DNA from: Holtermannia corniformis
Lineage: Eukaryota; Basidiomycota; Tremellomycetes; Holtermanniales
Direction of reading: 5' to 3'
NCBI GenBank assembly: GCA_001599935.1
Contig: BCIJ01000003.1
Location: forward strand, 1,014,424-1,078,423
Length of the DNA: 64,000 nucleotides
Position numbers and translations under genes: made by a program. Shown piece by piece: positions 42,201 through 54,162 of this stretch (its first letter is position 1; each line of letters starts with the position of its first letter). The notes beneath the pieces were generated by a model, which was not told the origin of the DNA, did no database searches, and saw only the letters and a list, made by a program, of their open reading frames with translations.

Positions 42201-43632
42201 GCAGTCTTTGTCGATTTGGTGGGTCGAAGCGCGTTTGTCGTGCACAAGCTCATACGGCATCAGGTCCGCCAAAAACAGCAGACGTTGCGAGAATGCGCCC
42301 AGTTGCTGCAGAAACATGTCTTGACAAACATGGTGCAGATCGACAAAACGGTCTATCGTCAACGGCAGGGCATCCCTCAAGGCTCCAAGATCAGCAGTCT
42401 ACTGTGTTCCCTGCTGTATGCACATCTCGAAGCCGCCTGTCTGCCTTGGACGCACCAGGACGGTACCGTGAGTTCTTCAGAGTGCTCGATTTCGATGTCT
42501 AACAGCTGCAGCTGCTCCTGCGCTATATCGATGACTATTTGTTGATCACCGACGACTTTGCAGCAGCCGCGCGTTTTGTCGACCGCATGGACCAAGGTCT
42601 GTTCCCGGCGCAAGATTACGGTAGATACAGCTCACCTGCGTAGGCTTCCCCCAATACGGCGCGTACATCGCACCAGACAAAACTCTGCTATCATTCGAGA
42701 AGCATACTGGACGTGGTCCAGCTCAGGTCTGCGCATACGGCAAGAAGAGCCACCGCTGTAAGTTTTGTTGCAGCTAGTGAACCAGCCTGATCCCGACCCA
42801 GACTTTCCGTATTGCGGATTTGCGATTGATATTGCGACACTCGACATACGTGCTGATCCCTCACGCACGATCGATTCGCGTGGGTGCTTCAGCTTTGCTT
42901 GGCCAGCGCTGACAAGGCTCAGGCGTCACCGACTCTTTTGCCGTCCGGTTCACCCGGCACAAGGGTGCAGTTCTTGTTGGCTGGTTCAGCCGGTACGTTC
43001 CTTTTTCGAGTTGACTACGCTTAGCTAAGCAAGACCACAGGCAACTCGAGAATCGCAACCACGTAGCGTATGTACGTGCGCAGCAGGGTGCTGTCCGGAG
43101 AGTGCGCTGACTGCGCAATCAGCTCGACCTCTCTCACAACAGGCTTGCTTCTGTGCATCACAATGTTCTGCTGAACTTCTTCCTCACCAGCATGAAATTG
43201 CCCCATTACCTTCGCGCGTGGGGTCAACTTGCGGCCCACCAAGCAACAGTAATCTTTAGTGCGTTGATCATAGCGGCATTCGGACACTGACCGCCCGCCA
43301 GGCTCTCTCATGTTGGCTATCACCTACTCGTACGAGGCTGGGCGAGCTCGAGTGACGCACGCCGCCGGCGCGTCGAGCAATCAGACACCTGTCCTGACCC
43401 GTTCAGCATACACATTGTGAGCACTCCGGCAGTGTCACGATCTGCGACTGACATGACCAGCCTCGCATTGTCTGCACTGCACCGTGTTCTTGGAGCAAAG
43501 GCAGCGAGATTGCACATGGCCGTCAACATGCTCCAACGGGAGATGCAGAAGCAACGCTACCGACGACTGGCCAGACTCCATCAACAAGAGGTTGACGAAG
43601 TGTGGGAGCTAGTCAGGAACACTGACTACTGA
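39252..43632 (+). CDS. TERT: telomerase reverse transcriptase
   Basis: Catalytic subunit of telomerase. About sixteen exons, some 1,150 residues. Start MPKRKRPANALRPDEIQHKT, then the TEN-like FYPHLYTLASYLRLRLGW. The RNA-binding domain shows IGTRHFIDLLVENSIFLPTG, IDILIPRNTMFYAQTR and the conserved LLKHVFPRQFGLENVF. Motif T region: CYITETAVTKYATVYFRRAL. Motifs 1 and 2: FRPIVNLGKRKR. Motif A: FAKMDIRAAFDTID. Motif B': RQRQGIPQGSKISSLLCSLL. Motif C: LLLRYIDDYLLITDD with both catalytic Asp. Motif E: PYCGFAIDIATLDI. The C-terminal extension ends HQQEVDEVWELVRNTDY. It stops 42 bases before the convergent arrestin-like gene. Exon phases in the 42.6-43.4 kb part are the least certain. Confidence 0.92.
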
Positions 43633-43674
43633 TGATATTTGTATTACAGCCTTGTATGTCTTAACCATGACAAT

Positions 43675-45627
43675 CTAGGGTCTAGAACCGTTCGACGCGA
43701 CGGGTGCTGTGGCTTTTGCACGAGCACGGCCTCGCTCCTCACTAGCGTCCAGAAGCCCGGCGTCGCCGCCAGAAGCTGCCATGTCCAGACGCTCCATTCT
43801 CTCGCGCACTTCGTCGATCTGAGCTCCGCATGCGCACAGATCTTGCCGCATCTCGAGGGGTCGATCGAGGTTGACTTTGGGTATGGTGACCTGTGGGAAC
43901 TCGGCGGCATCTTCTTGATCTGCATGATTGGCCTCAGCTCTGAATTCGCAACGCTGCCACCTGTGACTTACAGCTCGGGAGATTGAGAATCCGTTCCGTG
44001 CAGCAGCACTACATTAACATCAGCCGACTGCGTTTTGCGATGTGCATGATGTACTCACCGAGGGGATGTCGACTGGAGTTTTGATGATGAGTAATCTGAG
44101 CTCGCCTGGACCTGGATTGGCAAGGGGCTTGCCGACCAGGTCCTCGCCGTGGACGGAAAAATAAATGTAGATTGAGAACAAATGCGTTACGCGGATCGGC
44201 GTCATGGTTCTATGCGGATCCAGTCAGCACATCGGACGACCCCTACGCTCGACTCACGCAGCCATGGTCGATGGCCTGGCTTGCATATCGTTTGGAATCC
44301 GAGCGTGCCCCTTGATCTTGAAGTCCTCTGTAACTGGCGCGGCAGTCGTACCCGACACCTCGGACCCGCGCCACAGCGCTTCCGTGTCTGCTCCGGGATA
44401 CTTGGTTGTAGGCTCCACGCCGGCAGAGTAAATGGTAAAGACACGAGGGGGATCCGGCTCTCTTGGTGGTGCTTGTGGCGTTCTGGGCGAAGAAATTGTG
44501 TACCGTTGGGTGAGGGAGAGACGAACGTGAAAGATGGTGCATTTTAGAGACGGCGCGAACGCATGGAATCGAAAGAGCAGCGGGGCGGCTATGGAGAACT
44601 GAAACAGCATTAGCTGAGCGTGCTTGCGAACAAATAGTACTCACAACATCCGAGCTGAGACTAATCCGCCAGTGTCCTAAGCCTGTTTGTGTGCCCTGCT
44701 TGTTGACGTCCAAGACGTTGACCGACGGCCCGTTAGGGTTGGCGGCGATGAGCAGATGTCGGGTAGAAGCAATGTCTCCTTTGAGCCAAGACTTGTCCTT
44801 TTCCCGCTCTCTGTCCCGTTCTTGCTCTTGCTGACATGTACTGCTGACGCGCCCGGCGTCTGGCGGTGTTCGCACCGGCGAGACGTCGCGCGAAGCCGCT
44901 CTTGACGAGCTTGCCCGTTGCTTGGAGGCCGAACGACCAAAGCCGAATGGCAAGGACATGGTGTTGGGTCCCGGACTTGCCGGGCGAGATCTGGATGGCG
45001 AACGATGCGAGATCCTCTCCTTGCCCTTTGCTCCGGATGAGGAAGCCCCGAAGAATGGGAAAGCCGAGGTGGACGGCGGGTCAATGCCCTCGATGTACGC
45101 CGTGAGAACTGTCGTCAGGCGCGCACGCGGGTGATTGTCGTAGACCGGACACGAGCAAGGGATGATTAGGGTGAACTCGAAGCTGAGTCATGTTAGTGCG
45201 AGACGATGCGCCCCCGTACGTACGTTTGGACACCGTGCTCCAGCCAGATGCCGTCCTCGCCTCCAGCAACCACGACTTCACATTCAAAGATGCCATCCTG
45301 TTCCCAACCTCTGCCCTCGCCCATGTCCAAGCGCGCAATGGCTTCCAACACCACACGGATCGCTTTGCATCGCTTGCGCTCCTTCATATCGACCTCGAGC
45401 GAGCCATGAAGCAGCGTGTCCTCTCGCGGCATCTGCTCTGCATCTTGCAGCGGCGGCGTGAGCAGTACCATGCCGTGCTGAGGGACATGGAGCTTGATAA
45501 CACCCTTGTGCGATGCTCGATGCGGGGAAGCCGACCGCAGGTTGACGGGGGCCAGTGCCGCATACAGCGGGTGCGCAGCTGGCAGCCCTGGCGGCGCGCG
45601 CTGGTACGTCGGGGGCGGCGCCGTCAT
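43675..45627 (-). CDS. arrestin-like protein (ART/alpha-arrestin type)
   Basis: Predicted arrestin-fold adaptor; fungal members recruit Rsp5-type ubiquitin ligases to plasma-membrane cargo. Five exons, about 585 residues. Start MTAPPPTYQRAPPGLPAAHP; the N arrestin domain has LLHGSLEVDMKERKRCKAIR and FEFTLIIPCSCPVYDNHPRA followed by LTAYIEGI. A long Ser/Arg/Glu-rich insert (ASSSRAASRDVSPVRTPPDA, EQERDREREKDKSWL) interrupts the fold before NPNGPSVNVLDVN. The C domain carries LLFRFHAFAPSLKCTIFHVR, IYIYFSVHGEDLVGKPL and CCCTERILNLPSC. The tail has a cysteine pair (DLCACGAQIDEVRERMERLD) in a coiled-coil-like helix. PPxY-like PPTY at residues 5-8 could bind a WW-domain ligase (inference). Confidence 0.72.
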
Positions 45628-46384
45628 GCTTGTACGCTTTCACTCGGCTCGTCCGACTGTCCTGTCAGAGTTTTCTCGACGCCGACAGTCGCCATGCGGT
45701 CGCGTCTTGTGGACCTTGACACCCGCGGGGATCAGCCAAAACCCCCGAGCTGCAAACCGACGATCAACAGCGACAACACAATAAGCAGGCGAAGTAGGGC
45801 ACATTCATCAAGTCATAAGGGTATACACAGCTGTGTTGTAAGGCGAGGTTCGCGTAAATTCGTCATCTGCATTCGGGCAAGCGTCACAATCGCCTTAGCC
45901 ATACGCATTAGAGATGCATACGCTTCCTACCGCGACTACATTGACAGACGCACGGAGTGGCTTAGTGGACTGGCGTTGTAGTCCGGGAATCGAGATGACG
46001 GCGTAGCCGACTGGGATAGGACGCCGTACGCCCGCCAAGGGCGCGTAGCCGCCTGCAAGGTAAGATTGCCTTACCAAGTCCCTGATCTGAACAGACGGCA
46101 CTAGAAAGACACAGAGGGCTCGCAGGTGATGCCAGCCTTGTCGACAGCTTCGAGAACAACGGCAATGCCCATCCCACTGCTGATGCGTGCTCAGAAGCGA
46201 TAGTCAATTCGAAGAAGACTAGTCGCCGTGTCGGAATGTCAGTCGATACATCGTCAAGTGCGAGGACAAAGTCCCAGTCGGGCTGGCAGGAAGCTTGTGG
46301 CAAGCTCATGCCAAGATCCTCTTTAAAGACGCAAAAACGTGGTCTAGTGCATGACGAGCAGTGTGCATATTCCAGCGAAGCGAG
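45628..46384. other. unresolved region, possible small minus-strand gene
   Basis: On the minus strand, EDLGMSLPQASCQPDWDFVL (near 46310) is followed by a gtatcg donor. Two alternative downstream exons follow, one of them ending GMGIAVVLEAVDKAGITCEP. It looks partly coding, but I could not choose a splice chain or function. Confidence 0.3.
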
Positions 46385-49002
46385 TCACAACCTGCTGTGC
46401 CACGCCCTCGCTGTAGAACTGGGCTGTCCACCTACCGCGGAAAACGACGGCGCACGCCCTTCGCCCATCCCCGGCCTCAAGCCGCCCCTGCCACCCGGCG
46501 AGCCTCGGAACCCTGCGGCGGCACCTCTCAGTTGGAGATGGGGTGGTGTCTGGCGACCCGGCGGCGGTGGCGGTGGCGGCTGAGGTGCAACGACACCAAT
46601 GTCTGGCTCGGGAGACCGGTTGAACCCACGACCTTTACGCACGATACCGTCCTCGGCTTCCTGCGGGCGCGCGATCTGCACCCTGATCTCTTCTGCGCGC
46701 GGGCCGCGTTGCGGGGGAAGTCCTGGCGCCTGTGCAGAATCAAGCGAGCGGCTTTGACCTTGGCCCCTGATTGTGAACAAGGTCGAATTGGTGGGTGGCT
46801 GACTGGGAAGAGAGACTGTATTCCGTTGAGGCGAATGACGATTGGCGTGAAGCGGCGGGATCGGTGCAGGAGAAGCGTGCGGTGAATTGGAGAGCCGGTG
46901 GAGAAGTGAAGGCACGGTTGATGGCTGACGGCCTGCGTCGCGTTGACGTTTGCCTGAGCGATCGCCATCTATCAGAGGCGGCGTCGAGATACCGCTCATG
47001 CGTTCCAGCAAGCTCGGTCTGCTGCTCTCTGCCTTGCCCAGGCTGCCGGAGCGTGGCTGTTGTTGACTGCGACCGTGGCTGAGGAAGCTCTGGGAAGCAT
47101 CGTCAAACTTGCGCTTGGTCACTGTTGGTTCGGTCGGTGCTACGATCGAATCCGCAGACCTTGGCGGCAACCCAGGGTGCTCGCTTGGACCTGCATCGGG
47201 TGTGCCAGAACGCGGTGTCAGGCGATCAAGGAGACTGCGTGGGGCGCCGGCGGTGCTGGGTCCATTGGCACGGGACGTAGAGCTTGCCGTGGGCATCTGC
47301 GGGGGTTGACGGGCCTGGGCGATCGGTGGCTGAGGATTCCACGAAGGGGCAATGTTTGGCAGCACAACTTGTCTGGGCTTTGATAGGGCCTGCACATGAT
47401 CAGCCACTTTGCAGGATAGCCGATGAACAAGCATACACACCTCGGCAAGGTGTCCGCAGATGATCCACCGTTGTCGTAGATCCGGCTCGCTTTCAGCGCG
47501 AACAAGGTATCGCAGTTGTTGCTGCAGCTTCTGGCATCGCTTTTGCAGCTCCGTGGATACAACCAAGTCGGGGTACTATTCGCATTGTCAGTTTCGTTCG
47601 TGGCTTTCGAGCGGCCGGTACACACCATCTGGCGAAATCGATAGGCCGCAAAGAGGGCACGTTCAGTGATAACCTGAGCGTGTCGTTGGGGTTTCGCTGG
47701 TTTCATCGCCTCCTGAGTAGGTCTTAGTGCTAAGCTCTCAATAATACGCATCAACATACCTCGGTGACATCAAGGTGCGTGACAACAAACTTCACTACCA
47801 ACTGGTCTTTGCTCAGGTCATTGGCGTCGCTATGCCCGTCCATCACAGTATCGCCCTGCGTTGATCCGGCCCACCGCGCTTGCGCTGAACTTTGCCATGT
47901 CTCCAAGCCCTTTTGCAGCTCTAAGAAGCGGGTGCCATGGCTGAAGACGACCTTGGCGTGGTTGGCAAAGAACAGAAGTGGATATCGAGGATCACAGGGC
48001 TTGTCGAGGACCAGTTTTTCGAAGATGTCGATTTGAGCCAGAGTGGGTGCCGACAGACGACATAGATGAAGGAGGAGCGCTGCCGGGGATGCTGAGGCAC
48101 CAGAGACAGTAGGCAGAGGTAGCAGGAGTGAGTAGATGAGGTCGGTATCTTGCGTGTCGGTCGTTTGCAGAGCCTGAACAAATCAGCAAGTTCGTCAGCA
48201 GGCTTAGCGACTGACCTGGACCAGACCATCATAGACCACGTGCTCAACCTCTGGGTATTTGCCGCTCTCCAAGTATTCGCGCCTCTCTTGCCGAGCTTGA
48301 ACCGACAAGAAATCGAGTACGAGACGCCGCTGTTGATCCGACTCGCCGGCGGGCACGACGGCGTCCTGTACAATGGCGAGGAAGACCTCGGTCGGCGACT
48401 TTCTGATGAGATCTAGCAGTGCCTTGTGGACGACGGCGAGCTCATTAGGTGCTACATACGAGCCGTCAGAGGTGATAACTCCCAGGAGCCGAGAATACTC
48501 ACGACACGCCAGAAGCTGCAATAGAACGCCAGTGTTCCTTGCGAGCCATGCAACATCTTTCTCCGAGACGGCTGCGAGTGTCTTGATGCCTTGTATCCGT
48601 ACCTGTCCAGTGTCAGCTGTGTTCACGCAGCGAGACCCCACTGCACCTTTTCGTCCTCATCCTCACACAGGTCGTATACGAGATCGATTGCCTCGTCTTG
48701 CAAGTCGAGAATGTCGGCAAAGAACATGGGTATGAACATGCCTGCTTGAATCTTGGCCTTCGCATCAGGGTACTTTGCTAGACCAAACAAGCTCGAGTGG
48801 AATTGACGTTTCTGGCGCCGTCAGCTTGTATACTGACAAACGAGCCAACACCAACTTGGTCCGCCGTCGCATTGGGGCCGACCGCGACCTTCATGAGCCT
48901 CGTCGCGTCTTCCTTGGCATCGAGGGCGGCCATTGTGCGCGATCGCTCTCTTGAACGGAGGACAACAGCTCGAGGTTGGCTGACCGCGAACTTGCCCGAC
49001 AT
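46385..49002 (-). CDS. API5 (apoptosis inhibitor 5/AAC-11) homologue
   Basis: HEAT/ARM-repeat nuclear protein family; animal API5 is linked to E2F-dependent apoptosis and mRNA export. About ten exons, 690 residues. After MSGKFAVSQPRAVVLRSRER come the helical repeats: KYPDAKAKIQAGMFIPMFF, AIDLVYDLCEDEDEKVRIQG, IKTLAAVSEKDVAWLARNTG, VLLQLLACRE, LLDLIRKSPTEVFLAIVQ, YPLLFFANHAKVVFSHGTRF and LRQRWIICGHLAEV. The DLCEDED-RIQGIKTL block is the API5 signature. The C-terminal third is disordered, Pro/Ser/Arg-rich, with a nuclear-signal-like GKRQRDAGR, a run of prolines (QPPPPPPPGR) and RGG-like GGRGG, suggesting RNA contact. Its upstream neighbours are the small cysteine genes; no operon-like link. Confidence 0.78.
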
Positions 49003-49377
49003 GCTAGCGGAGTGCTAGGGTTGCTAGCACCAGTGAACCGACGCGCATGGGTCAGACACTCTACACTATCAGATCACAGACATGACACAGGCCGAGGATC
49101 AACAAGTCCGGATCACAGCTGAACAGATCTGCATGAACGAGCTGGCATGGTCTGGCATGCACACGCCACCCACGGTGTACAGCAGACTTCAGTCACCTCA
49201 GAAGACGTTATTGGCTTTCAAATGATCCTCTACATACAATCAGGGGATTGAGCTGTAGGGTCATGACGTGTGGGACTTTCCCCTAGTAGCAGAGTCGAGA
49301 TGGCACTTGCGATTTGCTCGATCTCCCTGAGCCCAAATTCGTGAAGGTCACCTCAACCCGTCTTCTCACAGAAGGAC
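49003..49377. other. intergenic
   Basis: Upstream region of API5 and of the small cysteine ORF. A 47-codon frame from 49083 (MTQAEDQQVRITAEQICMNE) is open, but nothing supports it as a gene. Confidence 0.35.
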
Positions 49378-49854
49378 ATGATTGCACCAAAGGACAAGGG
49401 ACGCCAGGTCACAGTCAGACTGGAAGCCGTGCGACTTTTGGATAAGAGGGGCATCCATCTGACAGGACATACCCTGTCCTTCAACAAGATGTCTTACTGT
49501 GGCGTCATGGCTAGCCCTGCTAATCTCAAGTACGCCAATCATGGTAACGCACACCGCCGGAGCGATTCAAGTTGGGATCTGCTCAAGAAAAATGGTACGG
49601 TCTGCTTCAAGATCGAGACAGGCGATTACATCAGATACAGCGCGGGGGCCGAAAGTTATCCGACGCAAAACTCTCCGTTCTATACTGTTACCTGTCTGAG
49701 CAGTGACGAACCGAGCGGCTGCGGTATCGAAATGGAGTCAGTGTGTTCGAAGGAACTGGATCGAACAACCCACAGGTGCCCTGACGGCCATAAGCCTGAG
49801 AGTTGTCAGCAAATCGACCCCAAGAAGGTACACCACCTGATAGGATGGCGTTGA
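49378..49854 (+). CDS. small Cys-containing protein, paralogue 1, unknown function
   Basis: I do not recognise a family. 158 residues without an intron from MIAPKDKGRQVTVRLEAVRL. No signal peptide is obvious, though a short upstream exon ending at the cttctcacag acceptor (49371) could supply one. The second half has five regularly placed Cys: VTCLSSDEPSGCGIEM, SVCSKELDR, HRCPDGHKPESCQ. It aligns by eye with the ORF at 50814-51155 (GHxLxxxxMxxCGV; GCxxxxxxxC; CxxxH), so it is one of two tandem copies. A secreted disulfide-linked protein is possible but unproven. Confidence 0.5.
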   Translation: MIAPKDKGRQVTVRLEAVRLLDKRGIHLTGHTLSFNKMSYCGVMASPANLKYANHGNAHRRSDSSWDLLKKNGTVCFKIETGDYIRYSAGAESYPTQNSPFYTVTCLSSDEPSGCGIEMESVCSKELDRTTHRCPDGHKPESCQQIDPKKVHHLIGWR

Positions 49855-50813
49855 GGATGTGACGTGATGTCACAAAGACCTTAACGAGTTGTTGTGACTC
49901 GATTCTCTGCATACGTAGCCCCATACCTGCCTTGACAGCGCCCTGCCGTGCCAGGCGACATAGTCAACCTTGAGTCAACCTTGAGCATCAACCCAGTACC
50001 GAGTTTTTACGGTACATCGCGACCAATGATGTCGCCACCGACTAGCTGCGTTCTGCAATCCAGCAACGCCAGGTGCGGAACTCCAGGCTCCAGTCTGCGG
50101 TAGGGAGCTGAACGCAACTGGGCAGTGCTCGATGCCACACCAGCCCACAAAACCCCAACGCATCAACAAGGAGAGTGCATAACTTGATCGGGGAGCGCGT
50201 GTAGGCTGATTCGCCTTGCAGCCCATGTTTTAGGTCTGTACCCTGTAAACTCGGTCAGTGGTTTGATTGCCGCTTGCATACGCTTGGCGCTATGACAGAG
50301 TACAGCGGGATGATTAATTCAAACCCTTCTTGCTCAACGCAGGCTGTACAACGTCGGCAGATTGGCCTTCGAAGCTCGATGGTGTGAAAGTGAAAGTGCG
50401 CAAATGGCTGTTGAGAACCCAACTTGGAGTCCGAATGCAGTCGCTCTTCCACGCGAGCTACATGGACCTCATCCAGAGCTCCTTGAGGCGTGGTTGAGGT
50501 CACTTCCCAAGCTGGGAGGATCGCAACGGCAATCCAAGCGATGCGGTGTCAAACGGCGGTATCGTGGATGCGAGCGTCTTCGCAATAAGCCGAGTTCCGA
50601 TCAGCAGTGAATGTCTGTGCTGCACGCTCGTCTCTACTGTGTAGGGAAGCACGCAGGCGATCCCTCTACGACTACCAAGTGCCGCTGCGATACTGCGAGC
50701 GGAGGGCAAAGAGAACCCCAGCACAGGTCTGAGTCTGAATACTAAGAAGGCCACGGACGCCGTACTACATATGGCAGGCCGCGCTTGGCCACCACCTTAT
50801 CCGCTCGGAAACG
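49855..50813. other. spacer between small cysteine paralogues
   Basis: About 0.96 kb. It may contain 5' exons or a decayed third copy: open stretches occur near 50360-50610 and 50771-50813 (the frame reading ALGHHLIRSET runs into the next ORF), but no clear gene model. Confidence 0.35.
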
Positions 50814-51155
50814 ATGCATGTCTGCGGCGTCCCCAACAACGACGGCTCAACCAAGACTATCTGTTTCGATACGGCGACGCCACTCGGACAGGGGTGGCTA
50901 CTATCCGACGAAAAGGGCGACGAATGGATCCAAAAGCGGAGCTATGCCGTGCACCGCTCTTCGCCAGACGACGAACCGCAGCTATACCTGATCTCGAGCA
51001 TCGACCGCGATGGTACGGGATGTGAAATGACTCTGCGACGTGCATGCGGTAAACAGGTGACCGGGCAGACGTGCGCTGGCAATCATCGACTCAAGGTGTC
51101 CGAGTGGGTGCATCCGCCAGACGTGCTGCGGCTCGAGAGCATCCCGGATCAGTAG
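50814..51155 (+). CDS. small Cys-containing protein, paralogue 2, unknown function
   Basis: 113 residues from MHVCGVPNNDGSTKTICFDT. The frame is open for about 57 further bases upstream and carries GHHLIRSET, which matches GHTLSFNK of paralogue 1. A real start may therefore lie in an upstream exon, and the ATG used here may be internal. Matching elements: MHVCGVPNN, DGTGCEMTLRRACGKQVTGQ, TCAGNHRLKVSEWVHPPDVL. The Cys spacing follows paralogue 1 except for one missing Cys near the end. No family known to me. Converges on the poly(A)-binding protein gene 110 bases away. Confidence 0.45.
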   Translation: MHVCGVPNNDGSTKTICFDTATPLGQGWLLSDEKGDEWIQKRSYAVHRSSPDDEPQLYLISSIDRDGTGCEMTLRRACGKQVTGQTCAGNHRLKVSEWVHPPDVLRLESIPDQ

Positions 51156-51265
51156 TTGCAGATGCGACGAGACGAGTATGACAAAGCAATCACCAGGTAC
51201 ATCCACAGCGTTCAACTCCACCCGAAAGAGTCTACGCGCCTAGCGTCCCTACACCCACCCGTTGT

Positions 51266-53391
51266 CTACTCCTTGGCCTCGTCCGACTTGGGCTCAGCAG
51301 GCGCCGTCTCGTCAGTCTTGTCCGCGGCAGGCGCCGCGGCGGCCTCGCCCTCGGCAGCCTGCTTGGACCACTCGTTGAGAACGCGGAGAGCCTCCGAGAC
51401 CTTGTCGGCAAGCGCGGGAGGCGACTCGACGAGGTGGAGGAGCTCGGCGTTGTCCATCTCGAGGAGCATGCCGGTGATCTTGCCGGCGAGCTCGGGCTGG
51501 GACCTGATGCATCGTCAGCGACAATAGTCACGAGGGCAGGCAACTCACTCGTGAATCAAGGGGTAGATGGCCTCACCCAGCATCTGCTTCTGCTCGTTGG
51601 GCGCGGCACGGGCAAGTGCCTGCGCGTTGAGTTTCTGCGGCTGCTGAGCCTGCTGAGGCGCGTCGGCGTAGCCCTGGGGACGCGAGGGCATCGAGCCACG
51701 GGGCTGCTGGCCCTGGGCGGGAAGACCCGAGGGAAGGCCGACGGGAGACGGACCACCGTTGGGGCGGGGACCGGCGTTGGCGGGAGGAGGACGGGCGCCG
51801 TTACCGCGAGGGTAGTTGGGCGGGTAGGGCATGCCGTTGGGGGGCAGGCCGTACGGCGCACCCGGCATACCCATGGGCATACCGGGCTGGCCGGCGGGAC
51901 CGTAGCGGGGGCGAGGGGGCATCATACCCTGAGGGTAGCCCATCGGCTGGCCGGGGAGACCACGAGGGATCTGGCCGCCGGGACCGTAAGGAGCACCCAT
52001 AGGAGGGTAGTACATGGGCTGAGCCGACATGTAGCCGGCGGGGCCACCCATGCCGTTGGCGGCCGCGTACTGCATACGCTGGTTGTTGCGCTGGGCGAGC
52101 TGTGACTCGAGAGCCTGGCGGCGGACCTCCTTGCGCTGAGCGATCGAGACGTAGAGCGGCTTGGTGCCGATCATCTTGCCGTTCATCTCCTGCACAGCCT
52201 TGGTGGCCTCGTCGGGCGAGCTGAAGCAGACAAAGCCAAAGCCACGCGAGACGTCCTTGTCGTCCTTCATGACCTTTGAGCTGGTGATGACGCCGAATGC
52301 GTCAAACTCGGCGCGGAGACGGTCGTCGTCCCACTCGTCGTCGAGGTTCTTGACGTAAAGGTTGACGCCAGCGCTCTTGGACTCCTGCTCGAGCTTCTTC
52401 TCCTCGTGCGAGCGGCGGAGCTCCTCGTCACGCTCCGAGCGCTTCTGGGCGCGCGAGACAAAGAGCTTCTTGGCGTGAAAGTCCTTGTCATTGAGCTCGT
52501 CGACAGCCTTGCGGGCGTCCTCGTGCTTTTCAAAGTTGACAAAGCCAAAGCCCTTGGAGGCATTCGTCTCGGGGTCGACGGTGAGGACGCAGGAAACAAT
52601 GGGGCCAAAGGGAGCGAAAAGGGCAGTAAAGTCCTCCTGGGTGACGTCGGTGTCAATGTTCTTTACGTAAATGTTGGTAAACTGGGCGCGCTGCTCCTCG
52701 ACCTTGGACTGGCGCTCCTTCTTTGAGATGTGGCGACCGACGTAGACCTTTTTGTCGTTGAGCAACATGCCGTTGACGGCCTTGATGGCGGCGTCGGCAG
52801 CCTCGCCAGTCTCGTAGTGGACAAAGCCAAAGCCGCGCGAGTTGCCGTTCTCGTCGACGCCGACCTTGCACGAGAGGACGTGACCAAAGGCGGCAAAGGT
52901 GTCGTGGAGGGCCTTGTTGTCAATGCCCTCGTCGAGGTTCTTGATAAAGACGTTGCCCTGGCCCGTCTTGCGGAGGGCAGGGTCACGCTGGGACCACATG
53001 ATGCGGCAGGCGCGGCCCTTGATGAGCGAGTAGTTGAGGTGCTCGAGCGCGCGCTCGCCATCGGCAGCGTTGAGGTAGTTGACGTAGGCGTACCCGAGCG
53101 AGCGACGCGTCACGGCGTCACGGCAGACACGAATCGACGCGACGGGGCCGATCATGTTGAAGATCTCGAACAGCATGGCCTCGGTGACGCTCGGGTCGAG
53201 CTCGCCAACATAGAGCGAGGCCGAAGCGGCGGGGGNGGCAGCCGCAGCGGGAGCCGGGGCAGGAGTAGCCGCAGGGGCGGCGGCAGGCGAGGTGACACCA
53301 GCAGCGGGGCTGAGTCGAGTCAGCAAGGCCCTATCGCGGTCAAACAGACTGCTAACCTGGTGACCTCTGGCTTTACGTCGGCAGCAGACAT
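51266..53391 (-). CDS. PAB1: poly(A)-binding protein
   Basis: Binds mRNA poly(A) tails and supports translation and mRNA stability. Three exons, about 675 residues. A tiny first exon [11 protein letters not shown] is followed by an Ala/Pro-rich stretch. Four RRMs follow: [20 protein letters not shown] with [29 protein letters not shown] with [29 protein letters not shown] with [29 protein letters not shown] with [10 protein letters not shown] Gly/Pro/Met-rich linker ([15 protein letters not shown]) leads to the MLLE domain ([35 protein letters not shown]). It ends with an acidic Ala/Glu tail. One base at 53236 is N. The order of four RRMs and MLLE is complete. Confidence 0.97.
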
Positions 53392-54162
53392 TTTTGGGTT
53401 TCTTGGGGTTATGGGTGGGCTCAAGGTTGGGCTTGAACTGGGATAACTGCTTGGGATCAGCACCAGTGATGAGCATTCTCGGGTGCGATGTGACAAGACG
53501 AGTCCTTTCACAACCGGGCAGAGTACACTCCGCGCGTGAAAGGAAGCGCCGTGAGAAGCAAGGCTAGACCGGTGTGGGCCGACCTGTACCGCGTATGGCG
53601 AGCTCGCGTATGAGCTCGCGTATGACGATCAAGCACGTCGTGTCGCGTTCTGTCATATCGCTGCAAAGCAACCCAGCACGTTGAGACGCGACTCACTCCT
53701 ATCGCGACGAGTCGACGAGTGAAGATCTCCACACGGGTGCAGTCGATGACGTGGGTTTTCCGGGTGATTGCTTTGCTTGGTTCTGTTGGATGCATCCGAT
53801 CGAAGCGAGAGCATAGGGTACAGCCGGTGGATGGGAACGACGGTGGGAAAAGGACAATAGTCAGCGTGTGTGAAAATCTTCTCGGCGCGGCCAGACGCTG
53901 CCGCCGTGCCGACTGGAGCGTTCGCGCCGTCGGCTGGTACAAGGATGGAGAGTACTGACCAGAGAACCTTTGGACCTCAACTTGCACAGACGGGGCGGTG
54001 GACGAGCGAGAGAGCGGCAGACGAACCAAAGAAACTCGGTGACCGGCGGCGGAATCGAACGAGCGGCGTTTGCAGTCGATAACACCGAGAGCGGTTTGGC
54101 ACTCGACTTTGGATCGACTCGAGCAAAGGCTATGTACATCGTCTACTCTCCTCACGTCCATC
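53392..54162. other. intergenic, upstream of PAB1
   Basis: Contains two adjacent copies of the 12-mer GAGCTCGCGTAT at 53600-53623. Otherwise no gene; the long open frames on both strands look like chance in GC-rich DNA. Confidence 0.4.
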
